Shown in pieces: positions 37,478 to 48,633 of a stretch of DNA of 64,000 bases; the stretch's first letter is position 1; every line of letters starts with the position of its first letter. The position numbers and the translations under genes are program-made. The DNA comes from Azolla caroliniana (taxonomy: Eukaryota > Polypodiophyta). The DNA is taken from positions 7,316,001 to 7,380,000 of the forward strand of contig JBHGNT010000008.1 in the NCBI GenBank assembly GCA_043228905.1. Direction: 5' to 3'. The notes beneath the pieces are model-generated. The model was not told where the DNA came from, searched no databases, and saw only the letters and a list, made by a program, of their open reading frames with translations.

Positions 37478-37657
37478 ATATTAACGTCTTCTAAGGCCAA
37501 ATTTGGCCCATGAGACAATTGGTTTACAACAAAAGAGTTTTTATCCAGTCATCATAACTAAAATAAAATTAAGTAAAAAATAGAACTTAAACTAAAAGAG
37601 TTCTAGTAGTGTACAATGTGTAGTATACTCGAAAGTGACTATACACTAAGCCTAATT

Positions 37658-40600
37658 TTATTTCCACCCAAGCCTCTCGAAAAGAAGTGGGGGGTCAAAG
37701 GGTCTTGATGTGGGTTCCAGTGTAGAGAGTGCCCTAGCCATGGCTTCTAGGCGGTGTAGCTCACGTTCTCTTATTTTCAATATTGCTTCCACATCACGTC
37801 GAGTTGCTTTGAAACCCAGCACCCGAGGACGTCTGGTTCTTCTCTGGTTTTCTGCCTCATCAATGGAAAGGCCGAGTGGTGCAAGTGTGTCGGCATTCGT
37901 TGTCTCCTCAGGTTCCTGAAAAACTTCATTTGTTACATGTTCGTGATCATTAGCAACATTATTGTCAACATTTTGTAACTTATTCTCTCTGTGTTGTTTT
38001 AGCTCTAGAATGTATTTACCTAATTTCTTTATATCTAGAGTATCTAATAGTTTGGGGAGGGTGGGAGACGGACCAAGTATGTCTTGGTATTTTTCCCTTA
38101 TCTCGGCATAGGTTGGACACTTGCATGTAAAGTGGTACTCATCCTCTATCTCTATGTGACATAACCTACATATCCTTTCCTCCCTAGGGACTCCACTAGT
38201 ACGGCCATTCTCAATCTCAAGTTGGTGAGATGATATTCTAAGTTGTCCAATGGCAACCCTTAGTGCATGTGGTAAGAATACATCTAGATATTTTGGTCGC
38301 GTGATAAAACCTAACTCAGAGAAGTGCATGAAGTGTTTCTTATAGTACAACATTTTAGATGGGAGTGGCTCTAGTGGGGTGATCCATTTACATCGAGTGT
38401 AAATTTTCCATATTTCTTGGCGTACTACTTTATTGCGGTCGTCATGAGAGATTAAGGTGTTATCACTCGTGTGGTTGTACCTAAGGGGAGGTAGGTTATT
38501 AATGTCTAGACCATTCGCAAGAAGCCAACTCACCATCATGCCATACCATGAGCTGGTATAGCTGGACTCATACAATGATCGAGAGGCCTTAAAGGCTTGA
38601 TGAGATATTCTATCATGTGGTTGGCTATGTATCCTATCAATGAAGACTACAAGTTGAAAAAGTGCCTCTACTAACACTGGGGGTAACGTGAACTCGGCCC
38701 TAATAATGTCATGTGGTACAGTCGATTTGCTTCGGAATTGGCGTGATAGCATCATCACCAATGGTCTCTCTAATTGCGTCCACATGAAAGATGGTAATCC
38801 TGGAGCCCAAACCGCTGATGCATACATGAGGGAGGGGGTCACTAATGAGTCAAAGAGCCACCCTTTAGTCCGCGGCTCTTGAAAGTGTGCTTGGTGGCAT
38901 TGTCTCTCTAGGAGTGAGAGGGATGCATGTCCTGTCGTGAGTCTATCCTTCGCTGCCTGTGTCATCGAAAATTTACCTAAGCGGGCACTAAAAGTGACTC
39001 CGAGATAGACGTATGATCCAACCACCTCGATTGGGCTATGGGAGATAGTTAGGTGACACTTAGCTCTAACTTGGGCCGATGTGTGGAAGATAAGGACTTT
39101 CGTTTTCCCTAGATTCACTACCAATCCTCGTTGTACACAAAAGTCATCTAAGGCATTAAGGTGCCTCTGTAGGTCGTGTTCGGATTCAGAGAGCAAAACT
39201 ATGTCATCCGCATAGAGCAAGATACGAACCTGTGTATCCCCAAGGACCACTCCGGTGCCTCCCTCACGAGCAATAAAATCTGTGATCTCATCAATGTAGA
39301 TCCCAAAAAGCGTCGGTGATAGGGGGCAACCTTGTTTTACACCAATAGTGCTAGTGAAACGATTAGATAGGCCACATGGGCATCGGACACACCCGGACAC
39401 TTGTTCATATAGTGCGTAGATGGCCCATACCATATCATCTGGTATCCTCAAGCTTTTAAGTCTATCAAACAACCGCTCTCTAGGGACTGTGTCAAAGGCT
39501 TTGCGGAAGTCCACAAAACAACAATATAATTTCTTCTTGCGAGCCTTAGTTTGGTCAATTAGGCATCTAAGTGTGAAGATATGATCAATAGTGGAGAAGG
39601 CTCGTCTAAAGCCAGCTTGTTTAGGTGCACGAAGGTTTAGGGTCTCCATATAGTCGCTAAGCTCTGCTTCCATTACTGCACCATATAACTTAGCAAGGGT
39701 ATGGCCTATCATAATGGTCCTATATGTATTTGGGTCCATGGGGTCCCCCCCTTTATGTATGGGGGCCACTTTATTCATAGTCCATTGTGGTGGAAAACCC
39801 TCCGCAAGGGCACGATTGAAGATTAGAGTTAGCAAGGGAGCTAGGCATTCTCTCGCATATATAATGTGTTCTGCTCGCAATCCTGTGTGGTCCATGGACT
39901 TCCTATGTTGTAATTTCTTTATGACCTTCATGACCCTAGAGGTCGTGAAAAGTGTCCCCGTGGTAGGCCGGGGTGTGGAAGGCATTGGAATGGGTGGTTG
40001 GTTTGGGATTTGGTAAAGTCTCTCTATATATGTGTGCCAAGTTTCGGGATCTTTGATGGGTGTTTGTGGTCTTGGTTCCCGTAGTCTCTTCCATGCCGTG
40101 GCGCAATCGCTACTCATGAGCATATGGTAGAGTTCCCAGTATTGGGATGCCTCCCACGCTCGTCTCTTACGACGTGTCATCTTACGCATTTCTTTGCGAG
40201 CTTGTATGGAGGTAATACTACCATTGAGTTGCGATACTGTAAGTTGTCTATGTAAGTCCCTACAATCCTCGTCATACCATTTATTTTGTGGCATTGATCC
40301 TGATCTACCTTGATTTGAGTGTTTTGTATATGGGAAACTGCTAGCTGCTGCGGAGTGAAGGATGTGTGTGAGTTTTGTACTAAGGCTTTCTAACGGTAGG
40401 GAGGGATCAAGGGAGGGGAGATGGGCCTGAACATGTTGAGAGTATATGTCAGAGAGCTCATGTGTGAAATGTATTGTGGTGTGATGGCATGGTTGACTAG
40501 ACTTGGTGACCTTAGAGATATCACATTTTAGCTCGAAGTATAAGAAACTATGGTTTGCGCCAATAGGGCATGGGGCCACTCGGAAGGAGTTAATCATGTG

Positions 40601-40680
40601 GGTAGCTTCAGGGCGCCCTATTAGATAGTCAACTGTGCTTTCCCCTCCTCCATGTGGGAAACATGTGAGCTCTTCCGAGC
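37658..40680 (-). CDS. LINE ORF2 with intact reverse transcriptase, 5'-truncated endonuclease
   Basis: The frame from ATG at 40,597 to the stop at 37,658 codes for 979 residues without interruption, and it stays open upstream to about 40,680. There STVDYLIGRPEAT and GANHSFLYFEL (residues 13-23) look like the end of an apurinic-type endonuclease. RT motifs are LAPLLTLIFNRALAEGFPP (251-269), FVDFRKAFD (361-369), GVKQGCPLSP (419-428), YADD (462-465) and NLGKTK (495-500). A zinc-like C-x2-C-x8-H-x2-C lies at 810-825. In an intact element the protein nicks DNA and reverse-transcribes its RNA at the nick. The endonuclease start is lost at a (GA)n tract. The RT does not look like the common plant L1 type. 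An intact frame this long amid decayed neighbours suggests a fairly recent insertion. Confidence 0.88.

Positions 40681-40682
<2 letters not shown>

Positions 40683-40766
<84 letters not shown>
40683..40766. repeat. (GA)n microsatellite, about 42 units
   Basis: Pure GA run at the truncated 5' end of the LINE. A much shorter GA run lies on the far side of the LINE at 37,430-37,455. Confidence 0.95.
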
Positions 40767-40769
<3 letters not shown>

Positions 40770-40783
40770 TTATGTAGTGGGAA

Positions 40784-40826
40784 GTATGCAGATGATTGTT
40801 ATGTAGCATAACAATCATCTGCATAC
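40784..40826. repeat. Perfect 20-bp inverted repeat with 3-base loop
   Basis: The left arm GTATGCAGATGATTGTTATG (40,784-40,803), loop TAG, and the right arm at 40,807-40,826 are exact reverse complements. It could form a hairpin in DNA or RNA. It lies between the GA tract and the copia insertion site and is not part of a terminator in any usual sense here. Confidence 0.9.
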
Positions 40827-40900
40827 ATGGATGATTGAAAATCATGTAGCTTTGGCAAAGCCTATGTGAGTCTTTCCATAATCAAACACTGTATGGTATA

Positions 40901-41229
40901 TGTTATACATGTATCCCCGATATATACTAAGTGTGAAAAGGCCAAAACTGGTCTTCCACTTAGTTGTGTGGGGAGAGAGAGAGAGTGAGTTAGTGAGTGT
41001 GAGAGAGCGAGTGTCTGTGTTCTCTCTGTGTGGTTTTTCCCCCCCTTTTTCTTTGTTGCAGAGATTTACCTCTCTTTCCTCTTGTAATCTCCACTTTGCT
41101 GTATCAATTGAACCCCTTTGTCATTCACCCCCTATTCCTCTCGTGCACTCCTTCTTCATCCTTCATTGTCCGTGCATTACGATCAAGGGCAGATTGTCTC
41201 TTGCTTTTTTGCTCTATTGATTGTCATCA
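40901..41229 (+). repeat. 5' LTR of the plus-strand copia element
   Basis: TGTTATACATG ... TCATCA, containing a GA-rich leader-like part and ending just before the PBS. It is nearly identical to 46,455-46,783. Confidence 0.93.
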
Positions 41230-41230
41230 G

Positions 41231-41242
41231 TGGTATCAGAGC
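41231..41242 (+). promoter_or_regulatory. PBS for initiator tRNA-Met
   Basis: TGGTATCAGAGC starts one base after the LTR. This is the standard copia PBS complementary to the 3' end of plant initiator methionine tRNA. Confidence 0.93.
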
Positions 41243-41910
41243 AAGAGAGACAACGAGGGAAGCTTTGGAGTCGGAAACAACAAGCGTCCGAGACTCGTAG
41301 CGGCGTAGGAGATTCGTGTGGCAAGCGTTGGAGTATTGGGCTCGGCTAAAACATCTACCTACTGTTGGGCATCTCCAACATCTTCAACATTGAAGAAAGG
41401 AGCTTGTTATTCACAGGTATTTCCCTTGGTTAAACTCTCTTATTATCCATCATATGCAAAACATTCTTTGGGTGGAAATAAGCTGTGGTGGGAGAGACCC
41501 CTGCCACATTTGCAAGAGAGATTTGGGGTTAATGTGAATGCATAGCAAAGCCGATGCCTACAGTTTGTGGTTCGGGAGATGTATGTGAGTCAATGTCGTT
41601 GCTACATTTGGAAGAGAAATTTGGGGTCAACGTGAATGTATAACATAGCAGTTGCCTACAATTTGTGATTGGGAGATGTATGTTAGCCAATATTATTGAC
41701 ATTTTGGAAATTATATGTCTTGAAGTGGTGCTTGTTTTATGCAGGAGTGGTATCAGCCCTCTTTGACAGTTCACAACTGATATTTTGGAAGTTGTATGCT
41801 TTCAATGGTATAAAATAAAATTGGGTATCAATTGTTTGACAGTTTGCCATAAGCTAGTTGGTTACTAGTTTTTGTTGCCCAATCGTTGCTTGATATTGTC
41901 GTTCACTCCT

Positions 41911-42800
41911 ATGGAGTCTGAAATGTTGGATGTATCTAGTAGTACTTATGTTGCTCGTAATAGTTCAAGTAAGAACTATTCATTTTTGGGAAAAATCATA
42001 TTGAGATCCGAAAATTTGATGGATCTAATTTTGCTTTGTGGAAGAATCAGATGCGTGATGTATTGGTTCAAAGAAAGCAAACTAGGCCCCTCGGCGGGAA
42101 AGTGAAGAAACCGAATGACATGGATGATGATGCTTGGGAGGAACTTGATGCCTTGACCATGTCCACTATAAGATTGCACTTGGCGGATAGTGTCTACTTT
42201 ACGGTTTTAGATAGCCAAAACTCCGAAGAACTTTGGAAAAGGCTATGCAATACATATGAGAAGGAGACTGCAGCAAACAAGGTGTATTTGATGAGAAAAT
42301 TATATGACCTTCGTATGAAGGATACAGATAGTATCACGTCTCATTTAAATAAGTTTGATGCATTATGGTCGCAATTGCAAGATCAGAAAATGACCATGGA
42401 TGATGAGTTGAAAGCTGTATTTTTGCTATGCACATTGCCTAGCTCATGGGACACATTTTGCATCGCTATTAGTGCTAGTGTACCAAACGGGAAATTGGTG
42501 TATAATGACATAAGTGGAGCACTATTGGGTGAAGAAATATGTAGGAAATCTATGGCTTCCTCACAAGTTGGAGATGCATAAAATGTTCGAGATTCTGATT
42601 ATGGTAAAAACCAGCAACGTGGTAGAAGCCAAAGCAGAAATAGTCATGGAAATCATGACAAGAGCCGAAGTAAGTCTAGGAAGAGACTTGTGGAATGCCA
42701 TTATTGCCACAAGAAGGGTCATATTAAGAAAGACTGTTATGCCTTGAAGAACAAAGAAAAGGAAAAGAGTAAAACTCATGGTGATGGGCATGTTAAACAA
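41911..42800 (+). pseudogene. Copia gag with CCHC knuckle, one or more frameshifts
   Basis: The ATG at 41,911 begins MESEMLDVSSSTYVARN. After a frameshift near 41,985 the sequence continues as FDGSNFALWKNQMRDVL and the gag body (LWKRLCNTYEKETAANKVYL, LHLADSVYFTVLD) to a stop at 42,581. The downstream frame has the zinc knuckle CHYCHKKGHIKKDC (CX2CX4HX4C) near 42,696-42,737. An intact product forms the particle and binds element RNA. Confidence 0.88.
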
Positions 42801-44099
42801 TTGGCTGGTTCATCATCTTCGCTGAAAATAGAGGAAATAAATGTTGCATGTGATGATGGCGTTGACATCTTGGTCATGGATGATGATGCTACCTATGTTG
42901 AGGCTAATATTGCTCATGCATTTGCTCATACATGGTTGTTGGACTCTGGTGCTTCATTTCATGTGACTCCACATAGAGAGTGGTTCATACGATACAAAGC
43001 TAAATCACTTGGTACAGTCTGACTTGGAGATTCACATCAATGTGATGTGATTGGCATCGGAGATGTCATGGTACAATTTTTTGATGGCTCTCAGTTTACC
43101 ATACAAAATGTACGCCATGTGCCTGAGCTAATTCGTAGCTTAATGTTTGTTGGACAACTTGATAACATTGGTTTTAAAGTGATTTTTGTTGCCCAGTCCT
43201 TTCGTATTACGAAAGGAAATATGGTTATTACTAAAGGGAACAAAGTTGGTTCACTTTATCCTTTAGTTGTCCATCAAAAGGAGCATCTTTTGACAGTCAC
43301 AGAACAACCTATGACTTGTATTTGGCATGGCCGTTTATGTCACATGTCTCGTACTGGAATGGAAACATTATCACATTTTGGCTATTTACCTATGTTATCA
43401 TTTTCAAATTTTTCAGTTTGTGAGCATTGTCAATATGGTAAACAAACTAGAAGTGTGCATCAGAATATTAATTCTGATTCGTCTACTCAACCCTTAGATC
43501 TAGTTCATACGGATGTATGTGGCCCTATGCCTACCAGATCATTGGGTGGAGCTTTGTACTTTCTTACATTTATTGATGATGCCACAAGAAAGGTTTGGGT
43601 GTATCCCATAAAACAAAAGGGCGATATATACTCTACTTTTAGAAATGGCTTGCCTCGATTGAGACTGAAAAGGGTATTATAAAGCTTAAGGCTTTACGTT
43701 TTGATAATGGAGGTGAGTATACCTCTCATGAGTTCAGAGATTTTTGTGATTCTAGAGGCATACGTAGAGAGTTTACTGCCCCTTACACTCTGGTACAGAA
43801 TGGTGTGGCAGAAAGGATGAATAGAACCATCCAGGACAGGGTTGTTTCTATGTTGCATCATGCAAATCTGCTGCAAGGTTTTTGGGCTGAAGCAGTTCGG
43901 ACAGTAGTCCATGTGATAAATCTATCACCTAGCACTGCCAAATGCTTGAAAGTGGCGCAAGAGTTGTGGACAGGAAAAACCCCAAACTATGATCATCTTA
44001 GGGTATTTGGATGTGAAGCGTATGTTCATGTTCCAAAACAATTAAGGCAAAAACTAGATTTTAAGAGCAAGAAATGTATTTTCCTTGGCTATGGCGTAG
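42801..44099 (+). pseudogene. Copia protease and integrase, broken
   Basis: Protease: WLLDSGASFHVTPHREW (near 42,935-42,985) with an intact D-S-G. Pre-integrase: CIWHGRLCHMS and CEHCQYGKQTR, the H-x-C-x2-C-type zinc region. Integrase core: VHTDVCGPMP (first Asp), then after a frameshift near 43,660 DNGGEYTSHEF (second Asp) and YTLVQNGVAERMNRTI (catalytic Glu). The frame runs on to KCIFLGYG, where the solo LTR at 44,100 interrupts it. A TGA stop sits at about 43,020. Confidence 0.88.
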
Positions 44100-44416
44100 T
44101 GTTGGGAGACAGGTCCCTCCGGATGGGAAGGGAGAAGAACAGTGCTGATGAACAAACTCGGCCGAGGTGAGAACCGGATGAGGAGTACCCGGCTACGGAG
44201 AGCCGGATGGTGCAGACCCAGTGAGGAATGCTCACCGGATGAAGAGACATATTCGTAAATATGTTTCTGAGAGTCCATCGAGGCTATATTTGTAAATAGC
44301 CGGAAAGTCATATTAGTATAAATATGACTTAGGGCAAACTTTTAACTGTTGTTGGCATTCTTGTTGGTGTAATAACAGAAAGAGCGTTGCGTATAGGGAG
44401 CGTGCAGTTCCCGTCA
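44100..44416 (+). mobile_element. Solo LTR with target-site duplication CGTAG inside copia integrase
   Basis: The 317-bp segment TGTTGGGAGAC ... CCCGTCA is flanked by CGTAG on both sides (44,095-44,099 and 44,417-44,421). A TATA-like TAGTATAAATA lies near 44,315. Just after it the host integrase/RT linker resumes (FGYRLWDPETRTIVRSSDVV). Its start and the GTAAATAGCC ... TATTAGTATAAATA block match the solo LTR at 47,921, so both come from one copia-like family. Confidence 0.92.
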
Positions 44417-44421
44417 CGTAG

Positions 44422-46325
44422 ATGGTCAATTTGGATATCGTTTGTGGGATCCTGAAACACGCACTATAGTCAGAAGTAGTGACGTCGTTTTCAATGAAAA
44501 GATTATGCATAAATAGCCAATTAAGGAAGTGGAAGTGAGGAAAGTGACATTTCAAGATGTTTCACGCTCTATTAGTGTGCAAAAGGATAAACCCGCACCT
44601 ATGTTGAACAGTCCTATAAATGTTCACCCATATGAGGATGTTCAAAATGAGGATGCATTTGTACAACTTGAAAATAGTCCGACTCCGGTTCAACAACCAG
44701 TGAGACGATCTACTCGTGTCTCTAGGCCACCTACTAAGCTCACGAACTATGTGATGTTAATGGATGATGGTGAACCCTCTTGTTATAAGGAAGCTATTTT
44801 GGCCAATGATCATGCTAAGTGGGAGCGTGCCATGCAAAATGAATTGGACAACATTTATAAAAATGGTACTTGGGATCTAGTACCTTTGCCAAAGGACAGG
44901 AAAGCATTGCCATGCAAATGGGTATACAAGTACAAGTATACATCTGATAATGCTTCCGCAAAGTATAAAGCACGCTTGGTTGCCAAAGGTTTCAAGCAAG
45001 AACATGGAATTGATTTTGATGAAACTTTTTCTCATGTAGTTAAGATGACTACATTGTGTATGTTGCTTTGATTGGCTCCAAATCAGAATTTGGAATTAGT
45101 CCAAATGGATGTGAAGACTGCCTTTTTACATGGGGATCTTGATGAGGATATTTACATGGAACAACCTGAAGGTCATGAAGTCTCAGGAAAAGAACATTTG
45201 GTATGTAAACTCAAGAAGAGTTTGTATGGGCTTAAGCAGTCCCCTAGATTGTGGTACCAAAAGTTTGATGCTTTTATGAAGACTCAAGGATATACTAGAA
45301 GCAATGAGGATGCATGTCTTTATACGAAAACTTGTTCAGATGGGAGTTTTATTACATTGATACTATATGTTGATGACATGCTTATTGTTGGTAAAAACAA
45401 GGGTGAGTTATCCTCGTTGAAGGAAAACTTGGGCCAAAATTTTGACGTGAAGGATTTGGGAGATGCAAAACATATTCTTGGTATGCGTATTACTCGTGAT
45501 AGGAGTAAGCGATGCATTTACTTGTCTCAGGCTGAGTACATATCGAAAGTGCTGAAGAGGTTTAATATGGAGAATGCAAAGCCGTTGAGCACTCCATTGC
45601 CTACATATGTAAAATTGAGCACATGTGATTGCCCCACATCTGATGAGGACAAGGAATTCATGTCCAAGGTTCCTTATCAATCCGCAGTTGGGAGTCTTAT
45701 GTACGCCATGGTGGCTACTAGACCAGATATTGCATTTGCAGTGGGAGCCGTAAGTCGATTAATGTCAAACCTTGGTAAGAAACACTGGGATGCTGTCAAG
45801 TTGATACTAAGATATTTGAGTGGCTCTAAGGATAAGTGCCTTTGTTTAGGCAAAGGGGATGCCTCTATCATTGGATACACAGATTCAGATTATGCTGGAT
45901 GTGCTGATAGTAGGAAATCTACTTCAGGGTACATCTTTCAGATTATGGGAGGTGTTATTGCTTGGAGATCTCGTCTTCAAGATTGTGTCGCATTGTCAAC
46001 AACAGAGGTTGAGTATGTTGCAGCCAATGAGGCATGTAAGGAAGCGGTTTGACTGTCTCGATTAGCTAGTGACATGGGTATACCGCAACATGTACCCAAA
46101 CTGTTTTGTGATAGTCAGAGTGCCATTGCTTTGGCTAAGAATCTGGTATATCATGCAAAGACCAAACATATTGGAGTGAGATACCATTTCATTCGGGAAT
46201 GCATAACTAATGATTGTATTAGCCTTGAGAAGGTTGTTTCTCGCAAAAATGTTGCATATGCATTGACTAAGGCCTTACCACAAGATGCATTGGAGCATTG
46301 TTGTTACTTGATGGGCATTACTTAG
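44422..46325 (+). pseudogene. Copia RT and RNase H, two in-frame stops
   Basis: RT: ALPCKWVYKYKYTSDNAS, KARLVAKGFKQEHGIDFDET, VQMDVKTAFLHGDLDEDIYM, then LYVDDMLIVG with the intact catalytic Y-V-D-D. RNase H: IGYTDSDYAGCADSRKSTSG, VALSTTEVEYVAA, then KLFCDSQSAIALAKN, HAKTKHIGVRYHFIRE and ALTKALPQDA to the stop at about 46,325. TGA stops interrupt the frame at 45,069-45,071 and about 46,050 (a former Trp codon by comparison with the family). Otherwise the frame is long and well kept. Confidence 0.92.
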
Positions 46326-46454
46326 TACCTTACGTTACACACTTGCTGTGTACATTGTGTAACATGCCCATCAGGTGGGAGGTATAGGTCTAGGCCTTGT
46401 ACAGGTCAACCTTCCATTATTTGTACTCCTAGTTTAGGCCTTTTAGTGGGAGAT

Positions 46455-46783
46455 TGTTATACATGTATCCCCGATATATACTAAGTGTGAAAAGGCCAAA
46501 ACTGGTCTTCCACTTAGTTGTGTGGGGAGAGACAGAGAGTGAGTTAGTGAGTGTGAGAGAGCGAGTGTCTGTGGTCTCTCTGTGTGGTTTATTCCTCCCT
46601 TTTTCTTTGTTGCGGAGATTTACTTCTCTCCCCTCTTGTAATCTCCACCTTGTTGTATCAATTGAACCCCTTTGTCATTCACCCCTTATTCCTCTCGTGC
46701 ACTCCTTCTTCATCCTTCACTGTCTGTGCATTACGATCAAGAGCAGATTGTCTCTTGATTTTCTGCTCTATTGATTGTAATCA
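46455..46783 (+). repeat. 3' LTR of the plus-strand copia element
   Basis: Preceded by a polypurine tract, AGTGGGAGA, at 46,445-46,453. Ends ...GTAATCA, followed by GTATA. Confidence 0.93.
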
Positions 46784-47329
46784 GTATACTCCCATGAACA
46801 CATCTCCTAAATTCTTGGAGTCGAAAGAAGGAACCCATTGGTTGAGGGAAAAAAATAAATTAGTCTCATATATCACCACATACCACAAGGGTCTAATAGG
46901 TATATCCAAACCAATAAATCCAGCCACTCATGCATTGTGAGGCTTCACCTCCGCCAAAACTTAATATATACTCATGCATTGTGTGTGTGTGTGAGAGAGA
47001 GGAGGGGAGAGAAATTGCTAGTTGTCTATCTACTTTCTTTGCGTGCATCGCTCAGAGAGGAGCTCCTCATCTATCCATTACACATCAAGCAGAGAGAAGA
47101 GACATACACAGAAAGCATATAGAGACAGAGAGAAGAATTCTGTTTCTCACTGCTCAGACTTTAGTTTGCGACAAATATCAGAAAACAAAACCCCCACACC
47201 CCCCCAAAAAAAACCCCCCCATAAAAAACAAACGGTAAAATAATAATCCAAATGAATGTCGCGTATCATATGTGAACATATGCGAACGTTCGCATACGTC
47301 CACCAAAATTGAACGTATGCGAATATTAG
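46784..47329. other. Host DNA between the copia insertion and gag remnant
   Basis: No gene seen. It contains GT and GA runs near 46,981-47,010, C- and A-homopolymers at 47,190-47,228 and the palindrome cluster at 47,279-47,323. Which older element this belongs to is unclear. Confidence 0.5.
47279..47323. repeat. Overlapping palindromes built on TTCGCATACGT
   Basis: TATGCGAACGTTCGCATA (47,279-47,296) is an exact 18-bp palindrome. The word TTCGCATACGT (47,289-47,299) recurs inverted at 47,313-47,323 across a 13-base loop. Two alternative hairpins compete for the same arm. GC-rich CpG words are unusual in this AT-rich surrounding. Confidence 0.85.
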
Positions 47330-48530
47330 GAACTAGGCCTCTAGCCACATTTAAAGTTGGCCCACTTCCCTATCCAATAGCTTTCCTCTTTATTTCCTTA
47401 TTCAAAATAGAATCCCTTATGCCATGAAAGGTAAGATTAGGTTATTCAAACATGAAACTACCGATGTTTCCCATAAATCAGGTAAGGTCATCAACAAGAT
47501 GGTCTTAAGATTATTATCAATGGAAGGTAATCCAAAATCTTGTAATGGTGAGGGAGCACCTATAAGGAAAATAAGTCCTTGGCTACACTTTTTAACTCAT
47601 CAAGTTGCGTACACACCAGCTTATGCATGAGATGCACTTGATTTATAAGCATGGTAATTTAATAAGTAGCTTTCAGCTTCTCCCATATGTCAAAAGTAGT
47701 TGTGAAGCCCTTCAAATCGATGAAGATCTCATCTAATACAACCATCTTGATGTAAGTATGACCTTCTTATTTAGTTTCATCCGTGCTACATCTATCATAT
47801 CTTCAGGCTTGACTTCAAAAAGTGGCCCTCTAAAATCTTTAAGAAAGAGAATGCTAACATTCTCTCTTTCCATAAATCAAAACCAATGCCTTCAAATGTC
47901 TTGATCCCAAACAAGCTTTTTGTTGGGAATATATCCCTCTCGTGGGAGGAGCCGACTGTCTGGAAGTAGCCGACAGTCGAAGACAAGGAAGAGCTGATTG
48001 TTTGGGCTGAGGAGAGCCGACAATCAAAGAGTTAACAAATAGGGAGTCGACTGATTAACTGTTGACTATTATTATTATAGTTATAATAATAGTAGCGATG
48101 TGTAGTAGGGGCTCACTTGTAAATAGCCCATATGATGTATTAGTATAAATACTCTTAGGGAAAATGTATAGGTGTGATCCTCTGTTGTAGAGAACAATAG
48201 AGAAGAGCGAGAACGCGACGAGGGGCGGGGGGGGGGAGAGATTGTGCGAGCAACGCCATAGTCGTGTTCTGTAAGAGCCCTGCACAGCTGATACACTCAG
48301 ATAAGAGAGTGTTGTACTCTAATCCCGTCCTTGTATATCCATTATATATATTGAAGCTCCGTTCTCCGTGGTTTTCTCCTGTTTTAGGGTTTCCACGTAA
48401 AATCAATGCACATTGTCTTCTGTGTCTCCCAACTGTGTATTTCAGCGCATTCCTTTTATTGTGGATTGACGATTCGTTTCTTGACACTTTTGAGATTAAA
48501 GGAGGTGGTAGTCATGTTTGCAATCTGTAG
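47330..48530 (-). pseudogene. Copia gag, minus strand, interrupted by a solo LTR
   Basis: The minus strand opens with a short N terminus at about 48,515-48,492. After the inserted LTR (47,921-48,486) it goes on as KSLFGIKTFEGIGFDLWKER, the usual copia gag start (F-x-G-x-x-F-x-x-W-K). Further parts (EDMIDVARMKLNKK, LPDLWETSVVS) follow with stops and frame changes down to about 47,330. Position just downstream of the 5' LTR at 48,634 agrees with the minus-strand copia element. Confidence 0.75.
47921..48486 (+). mobile_element. Solo LTR with target-site duplication CTTTT inside copia gag
   Basis: 566 bp, TGTTGGGAATA ... TTTCTTGACA, flanked by CTTTT at 47,916-47,920 and 48,487-48,491. A TATA-like TAGTATAAATAC lies at about 48,141-48,152, so the orientation is plus. 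A run of G near 48,228-48,236 is inside it. Same family as the solo LTR at 44,100-44,416. Confidence 0.92.
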
Positions 48531-48633
48531 TAAAAACAAAGTTCACCAAAAAATGTAAAATCACCTCTTGTCCTATGCACAATCACCTGATAAGATAGAA
48601 ATTCTTAGCGATGAAACTCTTTAGGTCTCCATT

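Larger units (their letters stand above)
40901..46783 (+). mobile_element. Full-length Ty1/copia retrotransposon, TSD GTATA
   Basis: Two 329-bp LTRs (40,901-41,229 and 46,455-46,783) enclose PBS, gag, protease, integrase, RT and RNase H in copia order. The flanks are GTATA at 40,896-40,900 and 46,784-46,788, an exact target-site duplication. By eye the LTRs differ at about 18 positions (roughly 94-95 percent identical), so it is not a very recent insertion. Internal frameshifts, two in-frame stops and a solo LTR inside the integrase make it non-autonomous now. Confidence 0.95.

Noticed and set aside
40621-40845. Minus-strand frame with a long Ser-Leu repeat
   Set aside because: It is the translation of the (GA)n microsatellite plus the hairpin; no gene support.
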